From NCBI GenBank assembly GCA_949297015.1, contig CASFRF010000038.1:1-45683 (forward strand): a stretch of DNA of 45,683 nucleotides, in the 5' to 3' direction. Source of the stretch: an uncultured bacterium (lineage in GTDB: Bacteria; Verrucomicrobiota; Lentisphaeria; Victivallales; Victivallaceae). The notes beneath the pieces are model-generated. The model did no database searches and had not been told where the DNA came from. It worked only from the letters and a program-made list of their open reading frames with translations. Positions 1 through 9,500 of the stretch are shown here, one piece after another. Numbering within the stretch: position 1 is the stretch's first letter; each line of letters starts with the position of its first letter. Position numbers and translations under genes: made by a program.

Positions 1-28
1 GTGCAAAGCCTAGCTTACTGATCGAACG

Positions 29-44
29 AACCGCTCCGGCGGTT
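29..44. other. Short perfect hairpin of unknown role
   Basis: AACCGC and GCGGTT flank a TCCG tetraloop, giving a perfect 6-bp stem. No T-run follows on the plus strand, so it is not a convincing intrinsic terminator. It may be the tail of whatever lies before the window. The rest of 1-120 shows no coding region. Confidence 0.25.
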
Positions 45-120
45 TGACATGCGATAATATTGACGTGGTTACGTTGCCCATAAAACCTCCGTTTTTCAAT
101 AAATGCGGAGATTGTTAACC

Positions 121-149
121 TTGAAAAAACATTATGGTTAGTGTATATT
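121..149 (+). promoter_or_regulatory. Sigma70-type promoter for the 62-aa zinc-ribbon gene
   Basis: TTGAAA at 121-126 and TATATT at 144-149 are separated by exactly 17 bases. Predicted transcription starts near 156. That is downstream of the upstream in-frame ATG at 134 and supports the ATG at 179 as the real start. Confidence 0.6.
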
Positions 150-178
150 ATAAGCGCCTAAAAAAAGAAAGGGTAAAA

Positions 179-367
179 ATGTCAAACAAAATCATTTGCC
201 CGAATCCGAATTGTAACTATGTTGGACAGGGAAAAAGAAGCGGAGGCGGTTGTGGTTGCCTCGTCATCGTACTGCTGTGTCTGGGAATTCTGCCCGGAAT
301 TTTATATCTCCTGTTTTGTGGTAAGCCGGGTCTTGTCTGTCCTAAGTGCGGCATGAAGATACGTTAA
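179..367 (+). CDS. Small zinc-ribbon membrane protein, LITAF-like layout
   Basis: This is a 62-residue protein. Two cysteine pairs (C7/C12 and C54/C57, the second in a CPKCG knuckle) flank one hydrophobic stretch at about residues 27-47, which also carries C25, C27, C34 and C47. Cysteine knuckle, membrane segment, cysteine knuckle is the layout of LITAF/SIMPLE-type zinc domains, where the hydrophobic part dips into the membrane and both knuckles share one zinc. The first pair here has four intervening residues rather than two. The start at 179 is preferred over the in-frame ATG at 134 because it has a purine-rich ribosome site (AAAGAAAGGG) and follows the promoter at 121-149. The gene is visibly AT-richer than its neighbours, which could mean recent acquisition. 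Function is unknown; the LITAF comparison is by layout only. Confidence 0.7.
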   Translation: MSNKIICPNPNCNYVGQGKRSGGGCGCLVIVLLCLGILPGILYLLFCGKPGLVCPKCGMKIR

Positions 368-475
368 TTTTTGTGCCGGGCCTCCCACATCCTGTCCATC
401 TTCGCAACCCTAGAGGGAAAGTTCATGTCTTTGTCTCCAGTAAAACATCCGGAGAGGCGCGCGAGGAAAAAGCGG

Positions 476-504
476 ATGTCAAGCTGAATTTCCAGCTCTG
501 ACAT
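476..504. promoter_or_regulatory. Hairpin just upstream of the mnmG promoter
   Basis: ATGTCA-AGCTG pairs with CAGCT-TGACAT around the loop AATTTC, an 11-bp stem with one bulged C at 498. It lies 7 bases before the mnmG -35 box. It could end transcription from the 62-aa gene or bind a protein. There is no strong T-run after it. The rest of 368-475 shows nothing recognisable. Confidence 0.35.
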
Positions 505-511
505 TCGCGCT

Positions 512-540
512 TTGCATTTATCCCGAAAACGGTGTATATT
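512..540 (+). promoter_or_regulatory. Sigma70-type promoter for mnmG
   Basis: TTGCAT at 512-517 and TATATT at 535-540 with a 17-base spacer. Predicted transcription starts about 20 bases before the mnmG ATG at 567. Confidence 0.65.
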
Positions 541-566
541 TCCAAAATATCTGAATTCTGGGGTTT

Positions 567-2459
567 ATGAAAGCATTCTACGATTGCATCGTCGTCGGCG
601 CCGGTCATGCCGGGTGCGAAGCGGCGCTGGCCGCGGCCCGGCTCGGGGCCCGGACGTTGCTGATCACCTTGCATCTCGATCATCTGGCTCAGATGAGCTG
701 CAATCCCGCCATCGGCGGCATCGCCAAGGGGCAGGTGGTCCGGGAGATCGATGCGCTGGGCGGAGCGCAGGGCATCGTCACCGACAGTGCCTCCATCCAG
801 TTCCGGATGCTGAACCGGACCAAGGGCCCCGCCGTGCAGTCGCCGCGGGCCCAGTGCGACAAAAATCAGTACCAGCGCAATATGAAGTTGCTGCTGGAAC
901 GCACCTCCGGACTGGATCTTCTTCAGTCCGAAGTCATTGGTCTGGAGCTGGATCAAGCCGGAAAAATCAGCGGGGTCCGCACCGGATTCGGCGAAGTGAT
1001 CTTGGCCCGGACCGTGGTCCTGACCACCGGCACCTTCCTCAACGGCCGACTCCATTACGGATTGCAGCATTTTCCGGGGGGGCGGGCCGGGGATCCCCCC
1101 TCCTCTATTCTTTCCAACTCGCTGCGGGATATGGGATTACGTCTTGGGAGGCTGAAAACCGGAACGCCGCCCCGGCTGCTGGCCAGAACCATCGATTTTT
1201 CGCAGATGACCGAGCAACCGGCAGAGGTGGAACCCGAGGAGTTCAGCTTCTGGCCGGAATCGCTGCGGCCGGAACTCCCCCCTGCCCGGCGGCGCCACCT
1301 GCCCTGTCATCAGGTCTACTCCACCGACGAAACCGCCCGGATCGTGCGGGAAAATCTCCAGCTGGCGCCGCTTTATCAAGGGAAAATCGAAGGCGTCGGC
1401 GCCCGCTACTGTCCCTCTTTCGAGGACAAGGTGGTCCGCTTCCCGCAGCATCCGCGGCATCTGCTCTACCTGGAGCCGGAAGGGGCGGAGCAGACCGAAT
1501 ACTACATCAACGGCATCTCCACCAGTCTGCCGCCGGCGATTCAGCATCTGCTGATCCACTCGCTGCCGGGATTGGAAACAGCGCAGATCAGCCGCTACGC
1601 CTACGCCATCGAGTACGATTTTCTGTTTCCCGATCAGATCACCCGGTCGCTGCAGGTCAAAAAATATCCCAACTTGTTCACCGCCGGGCAGATCAACGGT
1701 ACCAGCGGTTACGAAGAGGCGGCCGGTCAGGGGCTGGTGGCGGGACTGAACGCGGCCCGCTGCGCCGCCGGTCTGGAACCGGTGGAACTGCCCCGCGACT
1801 CCAGCTATATCGGGGTGATGATCGACGATCTGGTGACCAAGGAGATCGTCGAACCCTACCGGTTGTTCACCAGCCGCGCGGAATACCGGCTGCATCTGCG
1901 GCAGGACAACGCCGATCTCCGGCTCTGCGACTTCGCGGCGAAACTCGGGCTGCTCTCCGCGCCCTGCTACGCGTGGTTTCAACGCTACCGGAAACTCCGC
2001 GAGGAGACGCTGGCCGCCTGTCACGCCACCCGGTTCGCCGGGAAAACCGTCTTTGAACACCTGAAAGCCTGGCACGGCGACTGGCGCCGGACGCCGGAGC
2101 CCCTCCCCTGCCCGCCGGAACTGCTGCCCGCCGCCGGACCCGATCCGCTGACCGCGCGGGTCTGGCGGAGTCTGGTGATCGACGCGCATTACGAGGGTTA
2201 TCTGCAACGGGAGGCTGTGGAGATCCGGAAACTCGGTCGGCTCGAAGAGTGGAAAATTCCCGAAGGTTTCGATTACCGGTCTTTGCCGGCGCTGGCTAAT
2301 GAATCCCGGCAGAAATTGGAAAAAGTGCGACCGACCACCCTCGCCCAGGCCTCCCGCATCGATGGCGTGACTCCGGCGGAACTCGCACTGCTGCAGGTCC
2401 ATTTGACCCGGCGCCGGCGCCGGGAAAACATCGGGGAGGCCCCATGCGCGGACTCCTGA
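567..2459 (+). CDS. mnmG: tRNA uridine-5-carboxymethylaminomethyl modification enzyme MnmG (GidA)
   Basis: The 630-aa length is normal for MnmG. With MnmE, the FAD protein MnmG installs the (carboxymethyl)aminomethyl group on U34 of several tRNAs in the cytoplasm. The N-terminal FAD-binding Rossmann motif GAGHAG is at residues 11-16. The family signature MSCNPAIGG follows at 43-51. The second conserved block, GQINGTSGYEEAAGQG, starts near residue 374, and SRAEYRLHLRQDNAD is near 436. The C-terminal helical region that contacts MnmE and tRNA is present. The ATG at 567 has only a weak ribosome site (GGGG) but follows a clear promoter. The next gene overlaps its end by 16 bases, so the two are probably cotranscribed. 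No mnmE is in the window. Confidence 0.97.
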   Translation: MKAFYDCIVVGAGHAGCEAALAAARLGARTLLITLHLDHLAQMSCNPAIGGIAKGQVVREIDALGGAQGIVTDSASIQFRMLNRTKGPAVQSPRAQCDKNQYQRNMKLLLERTSGLDLLQSEVIGLELDQAGKISGVRTGFGEVILARTVVLTTGTFLNGRLHYGLQHFPGGRAGDPPSSILSNSLRDMGLRLGRLKTGTPPRLLARTIDFSQMTEQPAEVEPEEFSFWPESLRPELPPARRRHLPCHQVYSTDETARIVRENLQLAPLYQGKIEGVGARYCPSFEDKVVRFPQHPRHLLYLEPEGAEQTEYYINGISTSLPPAIQHLLIHSLPGLETAQISRYAYAIEYDFLFPDQITRSLQVKKYPNLFTAGQINGTSGYEEAAGQGLVAGLNAARCAAGLEPVELPRDSSYIGVMIDDLVTKEIVEPYRLFTSRAEYRLHLRQDNADLRLCDFAAKLGLLSAPCYAWFQRYRKLREETLAACHATRFAGKTVFEHLKAWHGDWRRTPEPLPCPPELLPAAGPDPLTARVWRSLVIDAHYEGYLQREAVEIRKLGRLEEWKIPEGFDYRSLPALANESRQKLEKVRPTTLAQASRIDGVTPAELALLQVHLTRRRRRENIGEAPCADS

Positions 2460-3364
2460 AGGCGCTGTGCCGCCGCCCGCTGGCGCTCGGCTCGCTGCTG
2501 GTGGTGTTGCTCTATCTGGGGGCGGCGCTCGGTACGGAATGGTACGCCTGGCGCTGCGAACGCGCGGGCGTGATCCCGATCTATGCCCGGACCGACGACG
2601 CGGCGCGCTTTGCCCCCCCCTCCCCCCGCCACTGGCTGGGGACGGATTACCAGGGGCGTGACGTCGCCTGGCGGGCGGTGGCCGGGTCGGCGACCGCGGT
2701 CAAAGTCGGGGTGATCGCCTCGCTGATTGCAGTGGTGATCGGCGTCTCTCTGGGGCTGGCGGCGGGTTATCGCGGCGGTTGGCTGGACGATCTGGTGGTC
2801 TGGCTCTACAGCACGTTCGCTTCGATGCCGACGCTGCTCTTCATCCTGGCCTTTTCGCTGCTGGTTTCGCGCGGTTTTCTGAATCCGGATCTGACCCGGG
2901 CGGTGGCGGCGCTGGGTAAATTCCTGCGGGCGGAACCCGGCATGCTGGCCATCTATCTGGCGATCGGGCTCACCGGCTGGGTGACGCTGTGCCGGGTGGT
3001 TCGCGCCGAAACCATGAAGCTTAAGGCCCTCCCCTATGTGGCGGCGGCCCGGGTGGCCGGAGTTCCTCACTGGCAGATCGTGATCCGGCACCTGCTGCCG
3101 AATGTGTTTCATCTGGTGATCGTCTACTTCACGTTGTGTTTCGCCTCGGCGGTGATGAGCGAGGTGATCGTCAGTTATCTGGGGGTTGGGGTCCAGAGCG
3201 CCCCCAGCTGGGGCGTGATGATCTCCGACGGTCAGGAGCGGCTCTGGCGGGGGGTCTGGTGGGAGCTGACGGCGGCCACCGTGTTCATGTTTTTTCTGGT
3301 GCTGGCGCTCAACCTGCTGGGCGATGCGCTGCGCGATGAACTCGATCCCCGGAGCCGGAAATAA
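2444..3364 (+). CDS. ABC transporter permease, OppC/DppC (peptide/nickel) family
   Basis: This 306-aa inner-membrane permease has the family landmarks in order. An N-terminal membrane anchor is followed by LGTDYQGRDV near residue 65 and several hydrophobic segments. The cytoplasmic EAA-type loop (about 199-221, AAARVAG...RHLLPN) would couple to the ATPase. SYLGVGVQ...SWG comes next, and the C-terminal LNLLGDALRDELDPR closes the protein. Such permeases normally pair with an OppB partner, two ATPases and a binding protein, none of which is nearby. Here it follows mnmG with a 16-base overlap and a good ribosome site (GGGGAGGC). The substrate cannot be told from the sequence; oligopeptides are the family default. 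Partners must be encoded elsewhere, or the gene is a remnant, though the frame is intact. Confidence 0.9.
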   Translation: MRGLLKALCRRPLALGSLLVVLLYLGAALGTEWYAWRCERAGVIPIYARTDDAARFAPPSPRHWLGTDYQGRDVAWRAVAGSATAVKVGVIASLIAVVIGVSLGLAAGYRGGWLDDLVVWLYSTFASMPTLLFILAFSLLVSRGFLNPDLTRAVAALGKFLRAEPGMLAIYLAIGLTGWVTLCRVVRAETMKLKALPYVAAARVAGVPHWQIVIRHLLPNVFHLVIVYFTLCFASAVMSEVIVSYLGVGVQSAPSWGVMISDGQERLWRGVWWELTAATVFMFFLVLALNLLGDALRDELDPRSRK

Positions 3365-3370
3365 TCCCCG

Positions 3371-4855
3371 TCAGTCGGCGAACCGGGTCAGCTGCAGCTT
3401 CCGGAAAATCGCTTCGCCGCGATCGACCAGCAGCCCCAGTTGTCCGTTCAGGCCCTTGCCGTAGGTGAAGCCGAGCAGCAGCCGTTCGTTCAAATAGAGT
3501 TCCAGCGCCTCTTCCCGCTGTACCAGCCGCAGCCGGAAGCGTCCCGGCGGAAACTCCGTTGCCGTGCGCATTTCCGTAAACCCGAAGTCGGGGAGCGCCG
3601 CCGCCAGCGCCCGGCAGGACTCCGGTTCGGCCAGCAGCGCCAGCCCCCGCTGCCGGGGAAAGCCGGGGAAATCATCCTGCCGGTGAACCACAAAGCCCGC
3701 CGCCGCGGCGTGACACTCGAGCTCGCACTCCAGCATGAAGCAGAGTCCGCCGTCTCCGTTCAGCGGCAGCACGCTCCAGCGATCGAGGCAGCGTCCGGCC
3801 AGCGCCTCGCCGTCCTGCCGCCAGCGGGCATCGGCCAGCGGCCAGATCTGCCCCCAGGGAGTGGCCGGGAACGCCGGTTGAAGCGGGGTCGGAATACCTC
3901 CGGGCAGCGGCCAGTAGTCCAGACCGAGCCGCCCTCCCCGCACCGTATAGCGCTTGGGGGTACTGATGAAACCGACCTGCAGCGGCGAATCGAGGTTTTC
4001 CCGATCGCGGCGGATCCGGTCGGTGTAGAGCACCAGCCGCTCGCCCTGCCAGAGCAGGGAGCGCGCGGAGATCGGCGAATTCCAGCGGGCGCCCAGCAAA
4101 ACCGGATCCGGCGGCGCGGCAAACGGCCCCAGCGGCGAATCGGATTCGGCGTAGATGATCGCCCCGGTTTGACCATCCGGCAGGCCGCCGCGGGAGCCGT
4201 AGAAGTTCCCGGTCAGCATGGTCAGATACCAGCGCCCGGCCAGCGGAAAGACCTCCGGCACCTCCACGCAGGCGAAGCGATCGGTGGTGAAGACCACCGG
4301 TCCCGGCCGCCAATGGAGCAGATCGGTCGAGAACGCGGCCTGAATGGCGGTGGTTTCCGTCAGATTCCGGCCCGGTCGGCGGGTGGCGAAGTAGCCGTAA
4401 TAACCGCCGCCGTCGGGCGCTGCGATGATCGCCAGATCCCGGCAGTCGGCGAGTCCCGGAACCGGCGTGGCCGTCGGCGTGATCACCGGATTTCCGGCAT
4501 AGCGGACAAAGTGTTCGCCGTCGCCGAGCGCCAGCCCGATGCTCTGTTCGCGTCCGCCGGTGCGCGTACCCCGCCGGGTGTAGTACAAACCGACCCGGCC
4601 GTCGGGAAAGTTCACGGCGCAGCCGGTCCACGGCTGCAGGTCGTCGTCGGGATCAGCCGGAGCCGGAGCCAGCACGTTGGGGCGTGTGGTCCAGGAAATC
4701 AGATCGGTCGATACCGCATGCCCGAGTTGCTCCTGTTCGGAACTGCCGACTCCGGGCTCCCGGTCCCGCTGCAGAAAATAGAGGTGGCAGACGCCCTGCC
4801 GGACCAGGGGCCAGGCGTCCCAGATCAGCATTCCCGGCGGCGCGTAGGGGGTCAT
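3371..4855 (-). CDS. GH32/GH43-like five-bladed beta-propeller glycoside hydrolase
   Basis: This 494-aa protein has no signal peptide and is probably cytoplasmic. It resembles the GH32/GH68 (clan J) propeller enzymes. A candidate nucleophile D13 lies in LIWDAWPL, in place of the usual WMNDPNG. D140 in CRDLA matches the RDP stabiliser, and E198 in VEVPEVF matches the EC acid/base motif. A C-terminal beta-sandwich of about 150 residues (from about 345), rich in LxLxLE strands, fits the GH32 accessory domain. It is the last gene of the minus-strand carbohydrate operon and starts inside the SGNH gene stop (ATGA, 4-base overlap). GH32 enzymes cleave fructans or sucrose, but remote members act on other sugars, so the substrate is open. 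A GH43 assignment is the main alternative. Confidence 0.8.
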   Translation of the reverse strand: MTPYAPPGMLIWDAWPLVRQGVCHLYFLQRDREPGVGSSEQEQLGHAVSTDLISWTTRPNVLAPAPADPDDDLQPWTGCAVNFPDGRVGLYYTRRGTRTGGREQSIGLALGDGEHFVRYAGNPVITPTATPVPGLADCRDLAIIAAPDGGGYYGYFATRRPGRNLTETTAIQAAFSTDLLHWRPGPVVFTTDRFACVEVPEVFPLAGRWYLTMLTGNFYGSRGGLPDGQTGAIIYAESDSPLGPFAAPPDPVLLGARWNSPISARSLLWQGERLVLYTDRIRRDRENLDSPLQVGFISTPKRYTVRGGRLGLDYWPLPGGIPTPLQPAFPATPWGQIWPLADARWRQDGEALAGRCLDRWSVLPLNGDGGLCFMLECELECHAAAAGFVVHRQDDFPGFPRQRGLALLAEPESCRALAAALPDFGFTEMRTATEFPPGRFRLRLVQREEALELYLNERLLLGFTYGKGLNGQLGLLVDRGEAIFRKLQLTRFAD

Positions 4856-5502
4856 TTCCCGGCTTTGGCCTCCTGCAGGGCGCGGGCCGCGATTTCGGCA
4901 AGTTTCGCGGCGCCCGCGGCGTTGGGATGGACACCGTCGGCGAAGTCCTGCTTCCGATTCAGCATCGGGGTGTTGAAGTCGATCAGCCGGGCGCCCGATT
5001 TTTCGACCACCTGCCGGATGGCCGGAATGGTCTTCTCCTGCAGGATCGAATTCTTCAGCTCCCAGCGATCGACGAAAATCGGCGGCGGCAGCACCACGAA
5101 AATCTCCGGCTTTTTGGCCAGCCGGGTCCGGAACTGATCGATCAGATTCAGATAATCGCCGACGAATTCATGGCCGAACTGCGACCAGTTCGCCTCCCGC
5201 GAATCGTTGGTGCCCAGCGCCATGATGACAATGTCGGGATTGGCTTTGAGTCCGTTGCCGATGGAGTACGGATCCTTCTTCCGCAGCAACGCCCGGCCGC
5301 CGACGCCGAGATTCAGCACCTGATATTCCTCGCCGAGCAGCTTCTGCAGCTGCGCCGGGTAACTCTCCTGAGCCGGGTTGCGCACGCCGACCCCCTGCGT
5401 GATGCTGTCGCCGCAGCAGGCGACCACGATTTTCCGTTCGGCGGCCACGGCGGCGAGGCCAACGCCAAACACGAGCAACAGAATCCCATACCACTTTTTC
5501 AT
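4852..5502 (-). CDS. Secreted SGNH/GDSL-family esterase
   Basis: This 216-aa protein has an N-terminal signal peptide (about residues 1-21, ending AAVAA). The SGNH blocks are all visible. GDSITQG carries the nucleophile S33, the oxyanion Gly is in NLGVGGRALL, the Asn is in ALGTNDS, and DGVHPN carries D189 and H192 of the triad. The family removes acyl groups, often acetyl, from carbohydrates or cleaves lipid esters. In this operon a carbohydrate deacetylase acting outside the cytoplasm is the likeliest role, by inference. It is translationally coupled to the downstream GH32-like gene by a 4-base overlap. Confidence 0.88.
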   Translation of the reverse strand: MKKWYGILLLVFGVGLAAVAAERKIVVACCGDSITQGVGVRNPAQESYPAQLQKLLGEEYQVLNLGVGGRALLRKKDPYSIGNGLKANPDIVIMALGTNDSREANWSQFGHEFVGDYLNLIDQFRTRLAKKPEIFVVLPPPIFVDRWELKNSILQEKTIPAIRQVVEKSGARLIDFNTPMLNRKQDFADGVHPNAAGAAKLAEIAARALQEAKAGK

Positions 5503-5529
5503 TGCGCAACTCCCTTCCTGTATGCAAAT

Positions 5530-6582
5530 TTACTGAATTTTGGAGGCCGCGGCGACGGCCGCTTCCAGCTCCGCATCCGGAACCGAAAGAAGATACAATC
5601 TCCGTCCGAGCGCCAGATACCGGACTTTGCCGTAGCTTTCCGGGAAAGCCTCATCCTTCGGCTGCTCGAATTCAAATCCGGATTTTCCCGCCACCGACCA
5701 CGGTTTCGCCTCCTTCCAGTTGCCGATCGCCGCCAGCGTCTTCGCCGCCTGCTCCGGCGTGGCGAATTCGGCAATGGTGACGGCGTTGCCGTAGGCCAGC
5801 CGGTGCAGACCGTTGACCCAGGCCCGGCCGGAGACGTCATCCAGCGCTTTGGGCGCCAGGTACTTGATCCGCCAGAGCCGTTCCGGAGCGAATCCCGCCT
5901 GATCGAGGTAGGCCCGGTATTCGATTTCGTTCGGCTGGGTCCAACCGGCCTGAATCAGGCTGCCGAGCTGCCGGGGAAACTCCGGCGGTGGCGTCGGATC
6001 CGGTTTCCGGTCGAGCAGCGAGGGTTCGGTCACCGTCCCCCCCTGCCCCGCCGGGACGATGCCGTTGAGCAACCCCTGCTTGAAGGCCTCAACGGCCCGC
6101 AGCACTCCGGGGACCGAAGTTCCGGAGATCTTGATGATCACCGTGGTGTAGGGATTGTCCTTGACCCGGCGCGAGTACAAAAACGGATTCCAGTCGCACT
6201 CCACGGTGCCGAAATCGCCCTTCCAGCTGCCGTAGCCGAGCACCTCGAAGGCGCCGGGCCGGAGCCCGATCTGATGCCCCCGGCACTTGTCCAGCAGCGC
6301 ATCCTGATCGGGCAGCCCGACCAGCACCAGATGATTGTACGCCGCCTGCTGGAAGGCGGAGTCCGGCAGCAGACTTTCGCTCGCCACCGGAACCGGCCGG
6401 GCCGAGGTCGCGGCGCCGCACCGGGCCAGCGCTTCAAACACCGGCGCACCGGCCAGCGACTGCGCCGCCTTCCGGATCGCCGGATCGGCCTCGGCGGAGG
6501 TGGCCACCAGAATCTGGCGCTCGGCCGCGAGGCCGGTGCCTCCGATCAGCGCCGCAAACAGGATCAAAATGAGCTTTTTCAT
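5530..6582 (-). CDS. Secreted protein of unknown function
   Basis: I do not recognise a family for this 350-aa protein. It has a signal peptide (MKKLILILFAALIGGTGLAA). An N-terminal region of about 150 residues has alternating strands and helices, including NHLVLVGLPDQDALL, where such proteins often show a nucleotide- or sugar-like alpha/beta fold. A Pro-rich linker lies near residue 200. The C-terminal half of about 140 residues is compact and ends with YLALGRRLYLLSVPDAELEAAV. It begins directly after the TAG stop of the 1404-aa gene with no spacing, and its ribosome site lies in that gene's last codons, so the two are made together. A helper, binding or processing role for the large protein is possible but inferred only from position. 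Confidence 0.75.
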   Translation of the reverse strand: MKKLILILFAALIGGTGLAAERQILVATSAEADPAIRKAAQSLAGAPVFEALARCGAATSARPVPVASESLLPDSAFQQAAYNHLVLVGLPDQDALLDKCRGHQIGLRPGAFEVLGYGSWKGDFGTVECDWNPFLYSRRVKDNPYTTVIIKISGTSVPGVLRAVEAFKQGLLNGIVPAGQGGTVTEPSLLDRKPDPTPPPEFPRQLGSLIQAGWTQPNEIEYRAYLDQAGFAPERLWRIKYLAPKALDDVSGRAWVNGLHRLAYGNAVTIAEFATPEQAAKTLAAIGNWKEAKPWSVAGKSGFEFEQPKDEAFPESYGKVRYLALGRRLYLLSVPDAELEAAVAAASKIQ

Positions 6583-9500
6583 CTACTTCTTCTCCGTAAT
6601 CATCAGCATTCTTCCCGCGGTCGCTGCAAACGGCAGGGTGTAGCTGCCGTCGGCGTTCGGCTTCAACTCCTCAAAGCGATCGAGATCGATCACCCGCAAC
6701 GCCTTGCCGCGAAGCTGCGGATCGAAGCCCCCCGCCTCGAACCGGACGGTCGCCGGGACCGACTGGTCGGAGAGACTCCCGAACGCCAAGAACAACGCCC
6801 CCTGACTGCGGAAGGGATTGACCACCAGCTGCGGAGTGGTGGTGATCTCCACCCCGGTCAGCTTCATCACCGCGCGGACCAGCGCCGGCAGTCCGGAGGC
6901 CGGGAGTTCGCTGCCGTTGAGCGGGCAGTAGAGCAGCGGCGCTTCGCCGGGCCGGGTGCGGACGTAGCAGGGAATGCCGCCGACCTCCCCCTTCCGGGCG
7001 CCTTCGGTCCAGAACTTCAGCGCCGCCGCGGATTGGTCGTCGCCGCCGAAAGCGACAATCGGGGTCCCGTTCTTCAGCAGCCGGGAGACGGTTTGCAACT
7101 CCTCGCCTTGCCAGTCGGAGGCGTCGAGCAGCACCAGCGGATTCCGGCCGTTCCACTTCTTGAGCGCGTGGCTGGAGCCGACAAAGCCGATCGGCAGTCC
7201 GTTCTTGATCAACTTCTCATAGAGTTTCCCCATCCGGTATTCCAGCTGATTTTCCGCGTTGCCGGTGGCGAAGAGTCCGAAGCCCATCTGGCCGCCCCGC
7301 GGCGTCATCCGCCGCAGATGACTGTCCCAGGAGACCACGAAGCCGTAGCCCGTGGGCTCCTCCGGGCGGATGAACCGCGTGAAGTTGAAGGTCCGCGCGG
7401 AATTCAGAATCTCGTGCGGATAGAACTTGGTGGAGATCCCCCCCTGCAGACCGTAGCCGAGCACATGATAGGGCTGGAAGCGCCCCTCGGAATCGACCCG
7501 CCCCATAAAGTAGGTGCCGTACCACTGCCGCCGGGCCGGTTCCACCGGGCCGTTGTTGGCGAACCAGTACTGGTTGGATTCGGAGTTGATCCAGCCCCAC
7601 TGCTTGTACATGCCGCTGCGCAGATTCGGATTCGCCGCCACGATGGCGAAGCGGGTGGCCAGGCTCCAGTAGAGATCCTGATTGCGCAGCTCCCAGAAGA
7701 GATCCGTGCCGACTCCGGCGTGGGTTTTGCCCAGCGCGTCGCCGAGTTCGCCCCCGGCCAGCGGAAAGCTGCCGTGAGTCTCGAACATGAAGTCGATTCC
7801 ATGATCGGCAAACATCTTCTGCGTGGCCTGGACCTTCTTCGCGTACTCCTCGAGCTGCCACTTCTGCCAGACGTCGGCGTAACGGGTCATGATCTCCTCG
7901 GAGATTCCCTTGCGGCTGCGGGCGGAGAGGCCTTTGCCGGTGGTTTTCCGCAGATAGCGGTCGAAGCGCACAAACATGTCCCAGCCGAAGGAGTTGCCGA
8001 TCGGGATTCCGTTCCAGCGGTCGGAGCCGACCACCCAGAGTTTCTTCACGCCGCGATGGCGTCCGTTCAGGATCTGGTCGAGCAAATTGTTCATGGTGAT
8101 GTCCCAGCCGTAGGTGCCGTCCGGGAGGTAACGCCACGGATTGGTGTAGTGGCTGTTCCGGGTATCGGTGGTCAGACCCCGCGCGGGTTGATCGAGATTC
8201 CGGCTGCCGGTCTCCATCAGCCCGTGAGTCAACGCCCAGATCTTGTCGTGCGGACCGCCCCAGCCCTGCGTCCAGTTCTGCATGCCCAACCCGAAATCCC
8301 CGTGATTCACCCAGCCCGGCGTACACAGCAGCCCGATTTCGAGGTCTCCGAACTCCTTTTTGCTGATCACCCGCGGATGCTCCGGCAGCGCGTAAAAGAC
8401 GTCGTATTGAGTTTCCGCCAGCACGTTTTCGCCGTCCACCAGACGAATTTCATAGCGCACCGGACCGAACTGATCGTGCGCCGGCAGCTGCAGCGGAATC
8501 TCGCGCAGGGTGTACGCGGGCAGCGTCAACGTTTCCCGTTTCAGAATCTTGCTCTCGCCGGTCAGCAGATCGCTGCGCGTGACCTCCACCGTGCCGGTGA
8601 CCGCCACCGGATCGGCGACCGGCCAGCCGAACACCTCCCACTCCTTCATCGAACAGTTGGTCGGGCCGTTGTTGATGTGGTTGGAGCCGCGCGGATCCAG
8701 GTTGTTCATGACCAGTTCCACCCGGTTGACCTGCTCCGGCGTGAACTGCTCCTCCCAGGCGGCGTACATCTCGTCACCGTTGCTCCGGTAGGCCGCGTTT
8801 TTCCGCTCCAACAGGGTTTTCTGCTCACTTTTGAGTGTCAGATTGCGCGGTTGCGTGCGATCCTCGAAGCGGTAGGTGCCGTAGGCCTCGATTCCCATCC
8901 CGGCGGCCACCACCGGGTGCGGCCAGGTCAGCGAGAGGCGATGTTCCGGAATTTTCGGTCCGCTCCAGCCGCCCTGATTCTTGCCGTTCTGGCGGACGTG
9001 CGCGCGGGAGAGCGACAGGTCGTTCAGCGCATCGGTGGTCGGATTGTCCGGCGTGGTTTCATCCTTGACCGCGGCCAGCGGCGCCACATTGCAGTAGCGG
9101 TTGGCGACCCGGATGGTCAACTCCGGCGCGGAGCCGACCGGCCAGACGAAGCGCCGCCCCCAGTCGCCGCTGTAGCCGCCGTCGATCGAGTCGTCGAACT
9201 CGAGCTTGGGCCAGCATTCGGCGTTTTCACGCAGCGCGATGGAGACCGGCGGCGCCACCAGCACCGCCTGCCGCACCTCGCTGGCTGTCGCCAGCCGATC
9301 GGGCTTCAGGATCCCGGCGCGGAGCCGACGATAGGGCAGCGAGCTGCCGACTTCCACGATGGCCGGGTCGCCCTTGAACGCGCCGCGTTCCTGCAACGCG
9401 ACCTTCCGGGTCTCGCCGGGTTTCAGCGTGACCGTTTGAGTCGCGGCATTCAGAATCTCCCGCTCCCAGTTGGCGACCTGATAGCTCAGCGCCGTCCGGA

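Noticed and set aside
43..71. TTGACA near the left edge as a promoter
   Set aside because: At a 17-base spacing the -10 would read GTGGTT. TAATAT is only five bases away, too close.
134..178. Upstream ATG for the small zinc protein
   Set aside because: It overlaps the -10 box of the likely promoter, lacks a ribosome site and would add a basic tail not needed by the cysteine layout.
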